From Acidithiobacillus ferridurans (GTDB lineage: Bacteria; Pseudomonadota; Gammaproteobacteria; Acidithiobacillales; Acidithiobacillaceae), in assembly GCF_003966655.1 (NCBI RefSeq), contig NZ_AP018795.1, forward strand, positions 2,857,400-2,921,399: a stretch of DNA of 64,000 bases, given 5' to 3'. The notes beneath the pieces were generated by a model. It did not search any database. It had not been told where the DNA came from and was given only the letters and a program-made list of their open reading frames with translations. Both the position numbers and the translations under genes were made by a program. Positions 37,907 to 48,512 of the stretch are shown here, one piece after another (position 1 is the first letter of the stretch; every line of letters begins with the position of its first letter).

Positions 37907-38380
37907 CTACCGTGGCGCTGATGTGGCGACTCGAACCAGCCATTTTCGAAGTGCCGATTCCTGTTCTCGGGAAAGCCCATCAGCCAGATGGCGCTCAATA
38001 CCCTGCATCCGCTCACGGCAGGCCGCCAATAACGACTTGCCCGTCTCGCTGAGATCAATCCGCTGGATACGGCCATGGTAATGATGCGGCTGGCGCACGA
38101 TGGCCCCGGCCCGCTCCAGGTTGGCGACAATGGTGCTGACCGTTTGCGGGGTGAGGAGAGCCAGCCGCGCCAGATCGGCATTGGAAATGCCGGGATAGGC
38201 GGCCAGCATGGTGAGTACGGAAAATTGTGGAGGCGTTACTCGCAGGTCGGCGAGCGCCCGTTCCACCCGGTGCCGGTACGCGCCCGCAGCCTGCCGCAGC
38301 AAGTAGCCCAGATAACCATTTTCCCCGCGTTTACCCTCTCCCACTTGAGGGATGAGGGGTTTTGGCGCTGCGTCGTCCAT
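37907..38380 (-). CDS. MarR-family transcriptional regulator
   Basis: 157 residues with a winged helix-turn-helix (about 48-110: LRVTPPQFSVLTMLAAYPGI, ADLARLALLTPQTVSTIVANLERAGAIVR) flanked by dimerisation helices. No redox cysteine pair is obvious. It is divergent from the AhpD-like gene at 38448 with 67 bp between them, where its operator is expected. Confidence 0.86.
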   Translation of the reverse strand: MDDAAPKPLIPQVGEGKRGENGYLGYLLRQAAGAYRHRVERALADLRVTPPQFSVLTMLAAYPGISNADLARLALLTPQTVSTIVANLERAGAIVRQPHHYHGRIQRIDLSETGKSLLAACRERMQGIERHLADGLSREQESALRKWLVRVATSAPR

Positions 38381-38447
38381 ATTGTAAGCACCCTGATATG
38401 TTGTTAGAGTCCTTATACTACCTGAGTCACTTCATAAGGAACAAGCC

Positions 38448-38927
38448 ATGTCCACAGAGCATGCCCGTATTGCCTACCTCTCCTTCACCAAGACCGCGCC
38501 CGAGGTGTACGCAGCACTCCTGGCGATGGGGAAAGCGGTCGATGATTCCGGCCTCGAAAAAACCCTGACGGAACTGATCAAGGTGCGGGTATCGCAAATC
38601 AACAGCTGTGCGTTCTGTATCCAGTACCACCTGAACGTCGCCCGTCAAATCGGTGTGGAACCGGTCAAGCTGGATCTGGTCGCGGGCTGGAGGGATGCCG
38701 GTATTTTTTCTGCACGGGAGCAGGCCGCTTTGGCATGGGCGGAATGTCTGACGGTGCTCGCGACCCAGGGGGCGCCCGACGCTATCTATGCGACACTGCA
38801 GTCTCTGTTCACGGAAACAGAAGTAATATTCCTGACGGTGGCCATCGGTGCCATCAACCACTGGAATCGACTGGGTGTTGGTCTGCGATTTTCGCCGCCG
38901 CCACCATGCACAGGGGATCACGTATGA
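38448..38927 (+). CDS. Carboxymuconolactone decarboxylase / AhpD-like peroxidase
   Basis: 159 residues of the AhpD superfamily. The redox motif is INSCAFCIQYHLNVAR (CxxC followed by the conserved His), so alkylhydroperoxidase-type activity is more likely than lactone decarboxylation. Next to a MarR regulator, a common pairing for oxidative stress genes. The stop overlaps the next gene by 4 bp. Confidence 0.85.
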   Translation: MSTEHARIAYLSFTKTAPEVYAALLAMGKAVDDSGLEKTLTELIKVRVSQINSCAFCIQYHLNVARQIGVEPVKLDLVAGWRDAGIFSAREQAALAWAECLTVLATQGAPDAIYATLQSLFTETEVIFLTVAIGAINHWNRLGVGLRFSPPPPCTGDHV

Positions 38928-39411
38928 TTCCAGTCGAGAGCGGCCCGGAGAACAGCGGGGACGTCTCCGCAGCGGTCGAGTTCCATTATATCGATCAGGA
39001 AGACGATGTCCTGGTCTGCTATCCCCTGATCCGGCAACTGCGGCCGCACCTGGATTCTGAACAGGAGTTTTTGCAGCGCTGGCAACAATTGAGTGTCCAG
39101 GGTTACCGCCTGCTAGCCCTGTGGCACGGGATACAGCCCGTGGGTCTCGCCGGATTCCGCGTGCAAGACAACTTGATACATGGCCGGTTTGTCTATGTGG
39201 ATGATCTTGTCATTGATGAGTCCTGCCGCAGTCGGGGTACGGGAAGATTCTCATCGAGCAACTAAAAGTAGAGGCCGAGCTTCTGGGCTGTTCCCGACTG
39301 CTGTTGGACGCAGCGATGAGTAATCCGCTCGGACACCGTTTTTATTACCGCCAAGGGTTGTTGGCTACGGCTTTACGCTTCAGTATGACGCTGCCGGATG
39401 AATCATCATGA
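38924..39411 (+). pseudogene. GNAT acetyltransferase, frameshifted as given
   Basis: The first frame (from ATG 38924, overlapping the AhpD stop) gives EDDVLVCYPLIRQLRPHL through YVDDLVIDESCRSRG, then goes out of frame at the GGGG run 39234-39237. With one extra G the reading continues KILIEQLKVEAELLGCSRLLLD to GHRFYYRQGLL and TGA at 39409, a complete ~162-residue GNAT. A sequencing undercall is a serious possibility. Confidence 0.8.
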
Positions 39412-39423
39412 TTCATCCGGCAG
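39391..39423. repeat. Perfect 16-bp-arm hairpin over the GNAT stop
   Basis: CTGCCGGATGAATCAT, one base, then its exact reverse complement. The arm encodes the last GNAT codons and the stop lies inside. No T-run follows, so it may act as an mRNA 3' stabiliser or a bidirectional barrier. Confidence 0.6.
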
Positions 39424-39456
39424 AGATACACTGCCGGTTAGCTCTGGGTTAGCCAG

Positions 39457-39493
39457 AAAAAAGAAGGCACCTAGCAAGTTTCGCTAAGTGCCT
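39457..39493 (-). terminator. Rho-independent terminator of tRNA-Arg
   Basis: On the minus strand, directly after the tRNA, AGGCACTTAGC pairs with GCTAGGTGCCT around a 7-base loop (hairpin 39465-39493) and is followed by TCTTTTTT. Confidence 0.9.
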
Positions 39494-39501
39494 GTTTTTA
39501 C

Positions 39502-39578
39502 TGGTGCGCTCGGACGGAGTCGAACCGCCGACCTACTGGTTCGTAGCCAGTTGCTCTATCCAGCTGAGCTACGAGCGC
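39502..39578 (-). tRNA. tRNA-Arg (anticodon ACG)
   Basis: 77-nt cloverleaf: acceptor GCGCTCG/CGAGCGC, D-stem GCTC/GAGC, anticodon arm ACTGG-CTACGAA-CCAGT giving ACG (read as ICG), T-arm with GTTCGAC, and an encoded CCA end. A terminator follows at 39457. Confidence 0.97.
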
Positions 39579-39646
39579 GTGGAGGGCGTAATATACTCAT
39601 AGAAGAGAGTTTGGTCAATCCTTCGCCACATCCGCTCCATCCCATT

Positions 39647-40381
39647 TCAAGCGCCGCCAGCGCCGCTTCCCGGTGTGCCTTTATCCTTCGCCATTTCCGC
39701 TTTGAGACGGGCGAGGTCGTCATCCACACCACTCGTAGCGCGCACCTCATCCAGCTCTTTTTCGGTCTGGCTGCGGCTGTCCAAGGGGTCACTCAACGCA
39801 CCGGACGCCATCAGGCCATCCATGGCCACTGCCTTGGCCTCCATTTGCCGGGTGCGATCCTGGGCGCGGCGCATGGCATCGCCGGCGTCATTCATGCCTT
39901 TGCCAATGCCCGTGAGTGACTCGCTGACCTTGACTTCTGCCTGCGCCGCGGCCATCTCGCTCTTGGTCACTTCCTTTTGGGTTCTGAACTGCTCTATGTG
40001 GTCCTGCAGCTTGCTCTCGTAGTCCGTCAGCTTCTGCGCCTGGGCCGCGACGGTATCATGGGCTTCCTTGAGAGAGGCGATCTTTTGCAACTCCGATTGC
40101 TTCTGGGCCAGCTCCGCACGCGCCAGGTCTTCGCGGTTGGCGCTCAGTGCCATTCGGGCGTCGGCGTCGGCTTTATCCGCCGCCTTTTGGGCCTGAGCCA
40201 TCTGGTTTTCCAGAGAAACCTGTTCCGTCACCACATCGGCAAGATGCCTTTTGGTATCCTGCAAATTGGCAATCATTTTCTCATAGGACAAATCCAGGGT
40301 TTCTGCCGGGTCCTCCGCATTATTAAGAAAATGGTTTACCTTGCTTTCCAGTATTTCTGCGGCATGTTTGAATATCGACAT
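39647..40381 (-). CDS. pspA: PspA/IM30 family envelope protein
   Basis: 244 residues, almost entirely alpha-helical coiled coil (about 20-190), starting MSIFKHAAEILESKVN with an amphipathic membrane-binding helix as in PspA/Vipp1. These ESCRT-III-like proteins coat and repair damaged inner membrane. The C-terminal 45 residues are a charged, Gly-rich tail. No pspF/B/C neighbours; instead it follows two YbjQ-domain genes and a small unknown, suggesting a different envelope-stress module. Confidence 0.86.
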   Translation of the reverse strand: MSIFKHAAEILESKVNHFLNNAEDPAETLDLSYEKMIANLQDTKRHLADVVTEQVSLENQMAQAQKAADKADADARMALSANREDLARAELAQKQSELQKIASLKEAHDTVAAQAQKLTDYESKLQDHIEQFRTQKEVTKSEMAAAQAEVKVSESLTGIGKGMNDAGDAMRRAQDRTRQMEAKAVAMDGLMASGALSDPLDSRSQTEKELDEVRATSGVDDDLARLKAEMAKDKGTPGSGAGGA

Positions 40382-40420
40382 CAGTTCACTCCTTGGGACG
40401 GCATCGTGCCGTTCGTTGCA

Positions 40421-41245
40421 TCAATCATTCACCGGAATCACCAGTTGCGGACTCAGGGCATCAACCAGCGCATCGGCATTTTCCATGGCCTTCACCGCTG
40501 TGCCCACCGCAAAAAACTCGATGATATGCGGCTTCCAGTTATGACTGCCTTCATGCAGTTGTACGCCGGTAATACCGTCCGCCTGCGCCTCCTGGGCCTC
40601 ATGCTGCATCCGTTCCATCGCCAATTCACGGGCGTCATACATGGCCTGGGTAAATTGCTCCATTTCCGTATTGCGTCCGACATTGCCCAGGGATTTCAAC
40701 ATCCCCTGATGGGCGACATGGTACACACAGGAACCCATCACCATTTCCATCGGCCGGTAACCCGCCTGCAGCAGCATCCAGAAGTCCTGCCCGCTGAGAT
40801 CGCTGGTAAAGGGTTTGCCCCCCACCCCCTTGAAACCGGAGGCGCCGCTGCGATGCGCGATAGCCGTACCAATCGCCATGAATTCGAGAATTTCCTGATC
40901 CCATTCCATGCGTTTGACTTCCAGGCGCACACCGACGATACCATCCGCCTGGAGCAGGATGGCTTCCTGTTCCATGCGGCTCATGGCCAGTTCACGCGCC
41001 TGATACATCGCCTGAGAAAGAACGTCCATCTCCATGTTCTGGTTCCAGTTTCCATACTGGATACCCATGTGGTAAATACACGAGCCTACTACCAGCCCCA
41101 ATGGCTCAAAATTGGCCTTGCGGACCATGACGAACTCATTGACGGAGAGATCAGAGGTAAAAATGCCCTCATGGCTGCCCTGCGAGCGTAAACCCTTCAG
41201 ACGTTCGACGGCATGAGGAGCCAGTTGTTCGGCGGTATCGGTCAT
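40421..41245 (-). CDS. YbjQ/UPF0145-like protein with two domains
   Basis: 274 residues made of two tandem YbjQ-like modules (often labelled heavy-metal-binding). Module 1, about 15-135, has [37 protein letters not shown] and GIVGVRLE. Module 2, about 140-265, has [36 protein letters not shown] and GVQLHEGS. No cysteine-rich metal site is visible, so metal binding should not be assumed. The start overlaps the stop of the gene at 41242 by 4 bp. Confidence 0.8.
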   Translation of the reverse strand: MTDTAEQLAPHAVERLKGLRSQGSHEGIFTSDLSVNEFVMVRKANFEPLGLVVGSCIYHMGIQYGNWNQNMEMDVLSQAMYQARELAMSRMEQEAILLQADGIVGVRLEVKRMEWDQEILEFMAIGTAIAHRSGASGFKGVGGKPFTSDLSGQDFWMLLQAGYRPMEMVMGSCVYHVAHQGMLKSLGNVGRNTEMEQFTQAMYDARELAMERMQHEAQEAQADGITGVQLHEGSHNWKPHIIEFFAVGTAVKAMENADALVDALSPQLVIPVND

Positions 41246-42219
41246 ATGAGATCCTTTCGTGCAGTGGCAGCACTTTTCAATGGGTGATCAACAAGAGAAA
41301 TCATGGGAATCAATTCGTGCTGGGGGGCGTTTTGCGGCAGATAGCTGATGGCCGTGCCGATACTGATGTGACGGCAGAGAAAGCGTTCCGGATTGTCCTG
41401 ATCTCCGGCCACATGAAACATCTGGGTATAACTGGTGTGGGCCAGTACCGCAGCCGCCATCCGCCGCCCGTCTTCACGTAAATCGTAGAGGGCGCGACGC
41501 CGGACATTTTCCTGGAATGCCGACAGGTCAGTGATTTCCATATTCCAGTAACGTGCGGCGAAAGGGGCGGACTGGGCAGCCTGCGCAGCAACGGTCCCCA
41601 TCCACGGGCTGTACCAGTCAAAATTGGCACCAATGGCAATGCCCACGGGCACCACTCCGTCTTCCAGCAATCGTACGAACTCCAGTGCCGAAACCGTGGC
41701 TACGACGGGCTCCGCGGACGGCGGCAAGCCGCGAATGCGGATGGCCGTACCGGTAACACCATAGTCCATGTCTTCGTGTTCGCCGCGGTGTACCTGCATC
41801 CGCACGTCGACGACTGCATTGGCACCCAGCGCCAAGGCCTCCAGGCGCATGCGCTCCACTGCCGTGTGCCAGCCGTCATAGTGTCCCTGGGTCCAGGAAT
41901 AACCGAAATGGTACCAGCAGTTGCCGGTCACCATGCCGATGGGCTGCACGCCGTGACTGCGCTGCAGCAGCAGTTCGGACGCCTTCGCCGTACTGATCCA
42001 GGGCAATCGCCCCTGGCTGGTCTGGAACATACGGCTTTGAACGAAGGGAGGAAGGCGGCGCTGGCGCAGCGCCTGCTCCCATTCGGAGTAGCGCTGCATT
42101 TCTTCAGGGGTTTGTGAGCGGATGCCTTTGCTGGCATTCTGACCGATATTTTCTGCGGCGTGCCGGGCATCGAGAGCAACCTCTTCGATACCCTGTTTGA
42201 TTTTGTCCCAAATGGACAT
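41242..42219 (-). CDS. YbjQ-like protein, diverged two-module paralogue
   Basis: 325 residues. After a helical N-terminus ([22 protein letters not shown]) come two diverged YbjQ-like modules: [22 protein letters not shown]...[22 protein letters not shown] and [22 protein letters not shown]...GTAISYL. No signal peptide. It is cotranscribed with the gene at 40421 (4-bp overlap) and 15 bp after the small gene at 42235. Confidence 0.75.
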   Translation of the reverse strand: MSIWDKIKQGIEEVALDARHAAENIGQNASKGIRSQTPEEMQRYSEWEQALRQRRLPPFVQSRMFQTSQGRLPWISTAKASELLLQRSHGVQPIGMVTGNCWYHFGYSWTQGHYDGWHTAVERMRLEALALGANAVVDVRMQVHRGEHEDMDYGVTGTAIRIRGLPPSAEPVVATVSALEFVRLLEDGVVPVGIAIGANFDWYSPWMGTVAAQAAQSAPFAARYWNMEITDLSAFQENVRRRALYDLREDGRRMAAAVLAHTSYTQMFHVAGDQDNPERFLCRHISIGTAISYLPQNAPQHELIPMISLVDHPLKSAATARKDLI

Positions 42220-42234
42220 AGGCCCTCCTTGAGA

Positions 42235-42615
42235 TTACCCCATGAGAAAGTCGTGCAGGGTATCACTCGCACCCCGCATTGCGCCGGAAAGATCCGCCAG
42301 ATCGGCGACCAGACTTTCCAGCCAGACGGACAGCGGCAGGTCCTCATGCTTGAGGACGACCCCGCGCACCGTTTTTGCGCGCACCGTGCTGACGTGCACG
42401 CCGTTCTGCTTCAGGAAATAATCGTTGTTGTCCGTATGAATCGTGATGGCTTCGATGTGGCTGGTTTTGGCAAAAAGTCCGTCCCTCTTGCGCTCCACTT
42501 CGACAAACCCCGGCATATCGCCTTCAAGACGCGACGCCAACCCCTCCACAAAAGCCTTCATATCGGTTTGTGCCCGCCTGATCCAGGCGGTATTTTGGTC
42601 GAAATCCGTGCTCAT
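42235..42615 (-). CDS. Hypothetical protein at the head of the pspA cluster (126 aa)
   Basis: No family recognised. It is a mixed alpha/beta soluble protein (MSTDFDQNTAWIRRAQTDMK, DGLFAKTSHIEAITIHTDNNDYFLKQNGVHV). Start 42615 has GGGAGG upstream; the longer frame to 42732 is unsupported. Position suggests it belongs to the same envelope-related unit as the YbjQ and PspA genes. Confidence 0.6.
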   Translation of the reverse strand: MSTDFDQNTAWIRRAQTDMKAFVEGLASRLEGDMPGFVEVERKRDGLFAKTSHIEAITIHTDNNDYFLKQNGVHVSTVRAKTVRGVVLKHEDLPLSVWLESLVADLADLSGAMRGASDTLHDFLMG

Positions 42616-42738
42616 ACAGGGCCTCCCACCCTCAATCACCGAGAACATACGGGCATACGACGACTCGCTAGCGGATGAAAATCCTTTCCACCGCCCATGT
42701 TGAGACCCCGCTTGCCAACTATAGTTCGCCACTCCGGC

Positions 42739-44582
42739 TCACGCGCGAATTTTTAACACTCCGGCGCCTTGGCCGTGGCCCTCATCATGCAAGCGTTGCA
42801 AGAGCGCGAACCGACGATAAACCGAACAGGATTCCAGAAGCTCCTGGTGGCTCCCCACCGCGATCAGTCTACCCTTATCCAGCACCGCAATGCGCGATGC
42901 GTGGATGATCGTCGCCAGCCGGTGGGCGGCAACGAGGGTGGTACGTTCTGCGATGAGATTATCCAGCGCTTCCTGAATGATGCGCTCGTTTTCCGCATCC
43001 AGGGCACTCGTTGCCTCATCCAGGATCAGTACGCGCGGATTGCGCAGTATGGCCCGGGCAATGGCGATACGCTGGCGTTGCCCGCCCGAAAGCGTAACGC
43101 CCTTCTCTCCTACATGGGTCTGCAGCCGATGCTCCAAGCGATCGGAAAATTCATCCACCCGTGCGGCACGCACCGCCTCGTGAAGTTCAGCCTCGCTGGC
43201 GCCGGGGCGGGCCATCATGATGTTTTCCGCAATGCTCGTGGAAAAAATCACTGGATGCTGGGGCACCACCGCCAACTGTTGACGCAGGGAGCGGAGCGGC
43301 AAGATGTTGATATCGACGCCATCCAGAAAAATGCGGCCCTGATCCGGCTGGTAGTGGCGCAGCAGCAAAGAAAATATCGTGCTCTTTCCCGCTCCGGAAG
43401 CCCCACAAAAGCCACCGTTTCGCCTGCGGCGATATCTATGGAGATATTCTCAATCGCATGAGAATCGCTGCGTGAGGGGTAACTGAATGAGACGTTAGCC
43501 AGATGCAGGGCGGCGGCCCGTATTGCTCGCTGCGCCGGCAATCCGCCGTTTACGTAGGTCGGCTCTGAATCCTGTGCGGAGGAGATGGCACCTACTTCCG
43601 GCGTTTCGTCCAGCAGGGCCAACAGCCGCTCCGTCGCGCCGGCCAAACGTGCCATACTGCCCCACAATTCGCCGAGGGAGGCCAGGGAAGTCGCCGCCAT
43701 CAGCGCATAGAGCAGAAAAGCCACAAGCACGCCAATCCCCGCCTGATGGCGCAATACGGCCAACCCACCCCAGTAGAGCATGACGCTGAGTGCCAGAAAT
43801 ACCAGTCCGCCCGTCAGAAAGGTGGACCACGACTGCACTACCACCCGGGACCAGACCTGCCCAAGCAACAAACGGATATCACGCCGGTAGCGCTCTTCCG
43901 TCTGCGGCTCCAGAGTCAGCGCCTGAATCACCCGAATACCGTTGATCGACTCTTCGGTGTGCGCGCTCAGATCGGCCAGATAGTCCTGCTCTTTGCGGCT
44001 ATAGCGGCGCTGCAGGCGACCGGATTTCAGATTGATGAGCACCAGCAGGGGCAAGGCGACCAGACCGGGGATCATCAATTGCGGCAGAGTGGCGGCCATC
44101 AGTGCCAACGCCCCGATCAGGGTAACACTGCTTTGCAAGCTGCGCCCCAGCACCCCGGTCAATCCAAAACGCAGGATGGTCACATCGCTGCTGAGCCGGG
44201 AAATGACCTCTCCGGAACGAAAAACCTCATAAAAAACCGCGGGCAGATGCAAGGCATGGCGGAACACCGCAGTACGGAGGTCCGCCACCACGCCTTGTCC
44301 GATCCAGGTCGCCAGGGCATCGCGCAGGGCCCGCATGGTGACGGTGAAGAGTCCCAGTCCCAGTAGGGCGGCACTGATCCAGACCAGCGCCGAATAGCTG
44401 TGAAACCCCTGATCAAGTATCCAGCGCGCGCCCTGCGGCAGTACCAGCGCACTGGCGGCGCTGAGCAACAGGGCCAGCGCATAGAACAGCAGATACACGC
44501 CACGGGTCAGCAAAAAGGGCTTGAGCTTCCATAACACCCAGACATTTCTGTTGACCGGACGTTGCCACGGATTTTGCGCCAC
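42739..44582 (-). pseudogene. MsbA-like ABC exporter (permease-ATPase), frameshifted as given
   Basis: Homodimeric type ABC exporter. The first frame from GTG 44582 encodes the six-helix membrane domain and the start of the ATPase (AIENISIDIAAGETVAFVG). It then shifts at the CCCC run 43401-43404 (plus strand), in the Walker A loop itself. Adding one base gives ASGAGKST and joins LLLRHYQPDQGRIFLDGVDI, the signature VTLSGGQRQRIAIARA, Walker B VLILDEATSALD and the H-loop AAHRLAT, ending at 42739. The rejoined protein would have about 614 residues. Possible lipid or drug exporter; the substrate is not readable. Confidence 0.85.
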
Positions 44583-44640
44583 AGTTCACCTGACATTGCC
44601 CAGACCATGCTTCAGCATACTCCATTTACCCGACCGGCGC

Positions 44641-47076
44641 TCACGGTGAGGCCACCCAGGGCTGTAAACGTTTCAGCCGCAAACTGTTGCTGAGGACGAA
44701 AACCGAAGACAGGCCCATAGCCACGCCGGCGAGCATCGGATTGAGCTGAATCCCCAGAGGGATAGCCACGCCGGCCGCCACCGGTATCAGCAGTATGTTG
44801 TAAAAAAAGGCCCAGAACAGATTCCCGCGAATGGTCCGCATGCTTTGACGTGCCGCCTGAATGGCAGTAATCACTCCGCCCAGATCGCCATGGGTGAGGG
44901 TGATATCCGCCGCTTCCATCGCGATATCCGTGCCCGAGGCCAGAGCCATACCTACATCCGCCTGCGCCAGCGCCGGTGAATCGTTGATGCCCTCGCCGAC
45001 AAAAACCACCTTGCGGCCCTCTGCCTGCAGTCGACGTACGATCTCCGCCTTATCCTGCGGCAATACCTGCGCATAAATGTCGTCAATTCCCAATCGGCCG
45101 GCGATCACCCTGGCTGCGGCCTCCGCATCGCCCGTCACCATCGCCACCCGCAAGCCCAGTGTCCGGAGCGCCCGTACCACTTGAGCGGACTCCGGCCGAG
45201 CCACATCACTGATCTCCAGCAGCCCCAGTAGGCGGCCGTCCCTTGCCACCCAGACGATGGTCTGGCCGGTCTGCTGTAAATCGCCAGTGGAGAACCCCGC
45301 CATAACGACCCCCTGCTCATCCATCCACGCCAGCGTGCCGGCCAGCACCGTCACCCCGTCGACCCTGCCCTGCACACCCTTCCCTGGAACTGCCGTAAAA
45401 TCACCCACTGCCGGGATATCCAGATGACGCTCCCCGGCGGCCGCCAGCACCGCTTGGGCCAAGGGATGTTCGGAGGCGCTCTCCACGGCGGCGGCCATCT
45501 GCAACAAATACGCTGGGTCCGCGGCATCGATCCGGGTCACCGCAGGACGCCCGTAAGTCAGGGTCCCGGTCTTGTCCAGACAAACCGTATCCACCGTCGC
45601 CAGAGACTCCAGTGCTGCCCCCTTGCGAAACAGCACGCCCAGCTCCGCGGCACGCCCCGTACCGACCATCACTGCTGCCGGAGTAGCCAGCCCCATCGCA
45701 CAGGGACAGGCCACCACCAGCACCGCGACTGCCGAGAGCATGGCAAGGGTGATCGCAGGCGGTGGCCCGAACAACAGCCAGAAGAAGAAACTCAGCAAGG
45801 CGATCAGGATCACCAGTGGTGTGAAAATCCGCACCACCCGGTCTGCCAGACCCTGGATCGGCAGCTTGCCCGTTTGTGCCTGCTCCACCAGCCGGATGAT
45901 CTGCGCCAGCACCGTACCCTGGCCCACCGAGGTCGCCCTGATCAGCAGGCGCCCTTCGCGGTTCACCGTGCCGCCCACCACCGGATCACCCTGTTTTTTG
46001 CGCTCCGGCAGTGGCTCACCGGTGAGCATGGCCGTATCCACATGGGAGTCGCCATCCACGACCACGCCATCCACGGGCAGACGTTCCCCTGGCCTGACCA
46101 CCACCTGATCGCCCGGCACGACGGCGCCGATCGCGACCTGCAGCTCGGCACCGTCGCGCAGTACATGAGCTTCCTTCGCCTGCAGACCCAGCAACTGTTT
46201 GATCGCTGCGGAAGTCCTCCCCTTCGCCAGTTCTTCCAGATATTTACCGAAGAGCACTGCGGCAATCACTACCGCCGCAGAGTCGAAATAGATATGCCGG
46301 GCGCTGGCGGGAAACCAGGCCGGCGCGACAAGGACCAGCATGCTATACAGCCAGGCCGTACCGGTCCCCGTCGCCACCAGGGAATTCATGTCCGGGGACA
46401 GGTGGCGGTAGGCGAGGAATCCAGGGCGGAAAAATCGTCGGCCGGGGCCAGCCAGCACGATCGTCGCCAATACCGCCTGCACCCAGGCCCAGAACTGCGG
46501 GAAAGGCTCCAGGCCACTCAGCAGCCGATCCACTGCTGGAACCAGAGCCATGCCCATGGAGAGCAGTAGAATGGGGATCGCCAAGACCACCGCGAGGATC
46601 ACGTCCCGGCGCATGGTGCGGATGGCCTGCGCTTTGCGGTCAGCGACGGCCACATCCCCCTGCACCGGGCGCGCCCCATATCCAGCCGCGGTCACTGCGG
46701 CGACCAGGGTGTTTTGGTCCACGGTATCCGGCAGATAACGCAGCGCCGCCCGCTCCGTGGCAAGATTGACCGTCGCCTCCAGCACCCCCGGCAGACGGCG
46801 CAGACTGCGCTCCACCCGCCCCACGCAGGACGCACAGGTCATCCCCTCGATCACCAGCTCCGTCTCTGCGATCACCGGCGTGTAACCGCTTTCTGCGATG
46901 GCGGTGATCAGCGCATCGGGGCTGATTTGCGCCGGATCGTACTGTACTGCGGCATGTTCCGTGCTTAGATTCACCACCGCCGCCCGTACCCCCGGCAAGC
47001 GGCTCAGGGTGCGCTCCACCCGGCTGCTGCAGGAGGCACAGGTCATGCCTTCTATCCCTATCTCCACGTCCACCAT
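44641..47076 (-). CDS. copA: Copper-exporting P1B-type ATPase
   Basis: 811 residues. Two N-terminal metal-binding HMA domains each carry GMTCASC (about 9-15 and 78-84). The membrane domain has the CPC ion motif in [19 protein letters not shown], then [13 protein letters not shown] (phosphorylation), SASEHPLA with the P1B-specific His-Pro, and [13 protein letters not shown]. The hinge reads [10 protein letters not shown], with Glu where nearly all P-type ATPases have Asp (GDGxND). Export of Cu(I) fits life in metal-rich acid leachates. No copper regulator is adjacent. Confidence 0.92.
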   Translation of the reverse strand: MVDVEIGIEGMTCASCSSRVERTLSRLPGVRAAVVNLSTEHAAVQYDPAQISPDALITAIAESGYTPVIAETELVIEGMTCASCVGRVERSLRRLPGVLEATVNLATERAALRYLPDTVDQNTLVAAVTAAGYGARPVQGDVAVADRKAQAIRTMRRDVILAVVLAIPILLLSMGMALVPAVDRLLSGLEPFPQFWAWVQAVLATIVLAGPGRRFFRPGFLAYRHLSPDMNSLVATGTGTAWLYSMLVLVAPAWFPASARHIYFDSAAVVIAAVLFGKYLEELAKGRTSAAIKQLLGLQAKEAHVLRDGAELQVAIGAVVPGDQVVVRPGERLPVDGVVVDGDSHVDTAMLTGEPLPERKKQGDPVVGGTVNREGRLLIRATSVGQGTVLAQIIRLVEQAQTGKLPIQGLADRVVRIFTPLVILIALLSFFFWLLFGPPPAITLAMLSAVAVLVVACPCAMGLATPAAVMVGTGRAAELGVLFRKGAALESLATVDTVCLDKTGTLTYGRPAVTRIDAADPAYLLQMAAAVESASEHPLAQAVLAAAGERHLDIPAVGDFTAVPGKGVQGRVDGVTVLAGTLAWMDEQGVVMAGFSTGDLQQTGQTIVWVARDGRLLGLLEISDVARPESAQVVRALRTLGLRVAMVTGDAEAAARVIAGRLGIDDIYAQVLPQDKAEIVRRLQAEGRKVVFVGEGINDSPALAQADVGMALASGTDIAMEAADITLTHGDLGGVITAIQAARQSMRTIRGNLFWAFFYNILLIPVAAGVAIPLGIQLNPMLAGVAMGLSSVFVLSNSLRLKRLQPWVASP

Positions 47077-47295
47077 GAGTGCGCCCCCTGCCTTCCGGTC
47101 ACCCGGCGGAGCCGGGCGGATACCTGATGAGGATCGTATCCCTCAAGTTACTTGTAATGTCAATCCCGCATACGCAGATACCATCCCATACCCGCCCTGC
47201 GCAAAACAGTTGATTTTAGCCGAAGGATGCTTATCATTTGCGCTCTTGCGCGCATTTCCCGGCGCCCGATGAGATTGCCCCTGGAGTGAACGATC

Positions 47296-48477
47296 GTGGA
47301 TATCCGTCTTTCCCGCCGCGTGAATGCGGTGCGCCCATCCCCTACCCTTGCGGTCACCGCCCGTGCCCAGCAACTGCGTCGCGAAGGGAAGGATATCGTC
47401 AGCCTTGGTGCTGGCGAGCCGGATTTCGACACCCCGGAGTACATCAAGGAGGCAGCCATTGCCGCCATTCGGCAGGGCTTCACCAAATATACCGCCGTCG
47501 GCGGCACACCGGAACTGAAGGCCGCTATCATCGGCAAATTCGCGCACGACAACCATCTGTCATACCGCCCCGATGAAATTCTTGTTTCCGTCGGCGGCAA
47601 GCAAAGCTTCTTCAATCTTTGTCAGGCCCTTCTGGATGCGGGAGACGAAGTCATCATTCCCGCGCCCTACTGGGTATCCTATCCGGACATCGTACTTCTG
47701 GCCGAAGCGCGGCCCGTCATCATCGATACCGGTGCCAGCCAGTGTTTCAAGATCAGTCCGGAGCAACTGGAGGAAGCGATCACGCCCAACACCCGCCTGT
47801 TGGTCATCAACAGCCCCTCCAATCCCTCCGGCATGACCTACAGCCGCGCGGAATTGGAAGCCCTGGGTGAGGTTCTTCGCCGTTATCCCCATATCCTCAT
47901 CGCCAGCGATGACATGTACGAGAAAATCCGCTTCCATGATGAAGAGTTCGTCAACATCGCCAACGCCTGCCCGGATCTGGCTCCACGCTGCATCATCATG
48001 AATGGCGTGTCCAAGGCCTATGCCATGACCGGGTGGCGCATCGGCTACTGCGCCGGCCCCAAGACGCTGATCACCGCAATGAATACCGTACAGTCCCAGA
48101 GCACCTCCAATCCCACCTCCATTGCTCAGGTGGCCGCCCAGGCAGCTCTGGAAGGTGGCGACAGCGCCATCCACGAAATGGTGCTGGCGTTCAAGCGGCG
48201 CCACACATATGTCTACAACCGCCTGAAAGTGCTGCCCGGCGTTGCCGCCATGCCCTCCGATGGTACCTTTTACAGCTTTCCGGGATTTCGCGAAGTCATG
48301 GCGGCGAAAGGCCTGCGGGATGATCTTGCCCTGGCCGAGGCCTTGCTAGGAGCCGGAGTGGCCGTCGTACCGGGCTCGGCCTTCGGCACTCCTGGCCACA
48401 TCCGCCTGTCTTTCGCGACCAGCGACAAGAACCTGGAGATGGCCCTGGACCGCATCAGCGCTTTCGTCAACGCCTGA
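47296..48477 (+). CDS. aspC: Aspartate aminotransferase (class I, PLP-dependent)
   Basis: 393 residues transferring amino groups between aspartate/glutamate and 2-oxo acids. ILVSVGGKQSFFNLCQALL binds PLP phosphate, SPSNPSGMTYS has the conserved Asn, and NGVSKAYAMTGWRIGY holds the Schiff-base lysine. It starts with GTG at 47296, behind TGGAGTGA. The family also includes prephenate-active members, so substrate range is open. Confidence 0.9.
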   Translation: MDIRLSRRVNAVRPSPTLAVTARAQQLRREGKDIVSLGAGEPDFDTPEYIKEAAIAAIRQGFTKYTAVGGTPELKAAIIGKFAHDNHLSYRPDEILVSVGGKQSFFNLCQALLDAGDEVIIPAPYWVSYPDIVLLAEARPVIIDTGASQCFKISPEQLEEAITPNTRLLVINSPSNPSGMTYSRAELEALGEVLRRYPHILIASDDMYEKIRFHDEEFVNIANACPDLAPRCIIMNGVSKAYAMTGWRIGYCAGPKTLITAMNTVQSQSTSNPTSIAQVAAQAALEGGDSAIHEMVLAFKRRHTYVYNRLKVLPGVAAMPSDGTFYSFPGFREVMAAKGLRDDLALAEALLGAGVAVVPGSAFGTPGHIRLSFATSDKNLEMALDRISAFVNA

Positions 48478-48512
48478 CCACTCCTGTTAACCCGGCTCGC
48501 GTTAGCGCAGCC

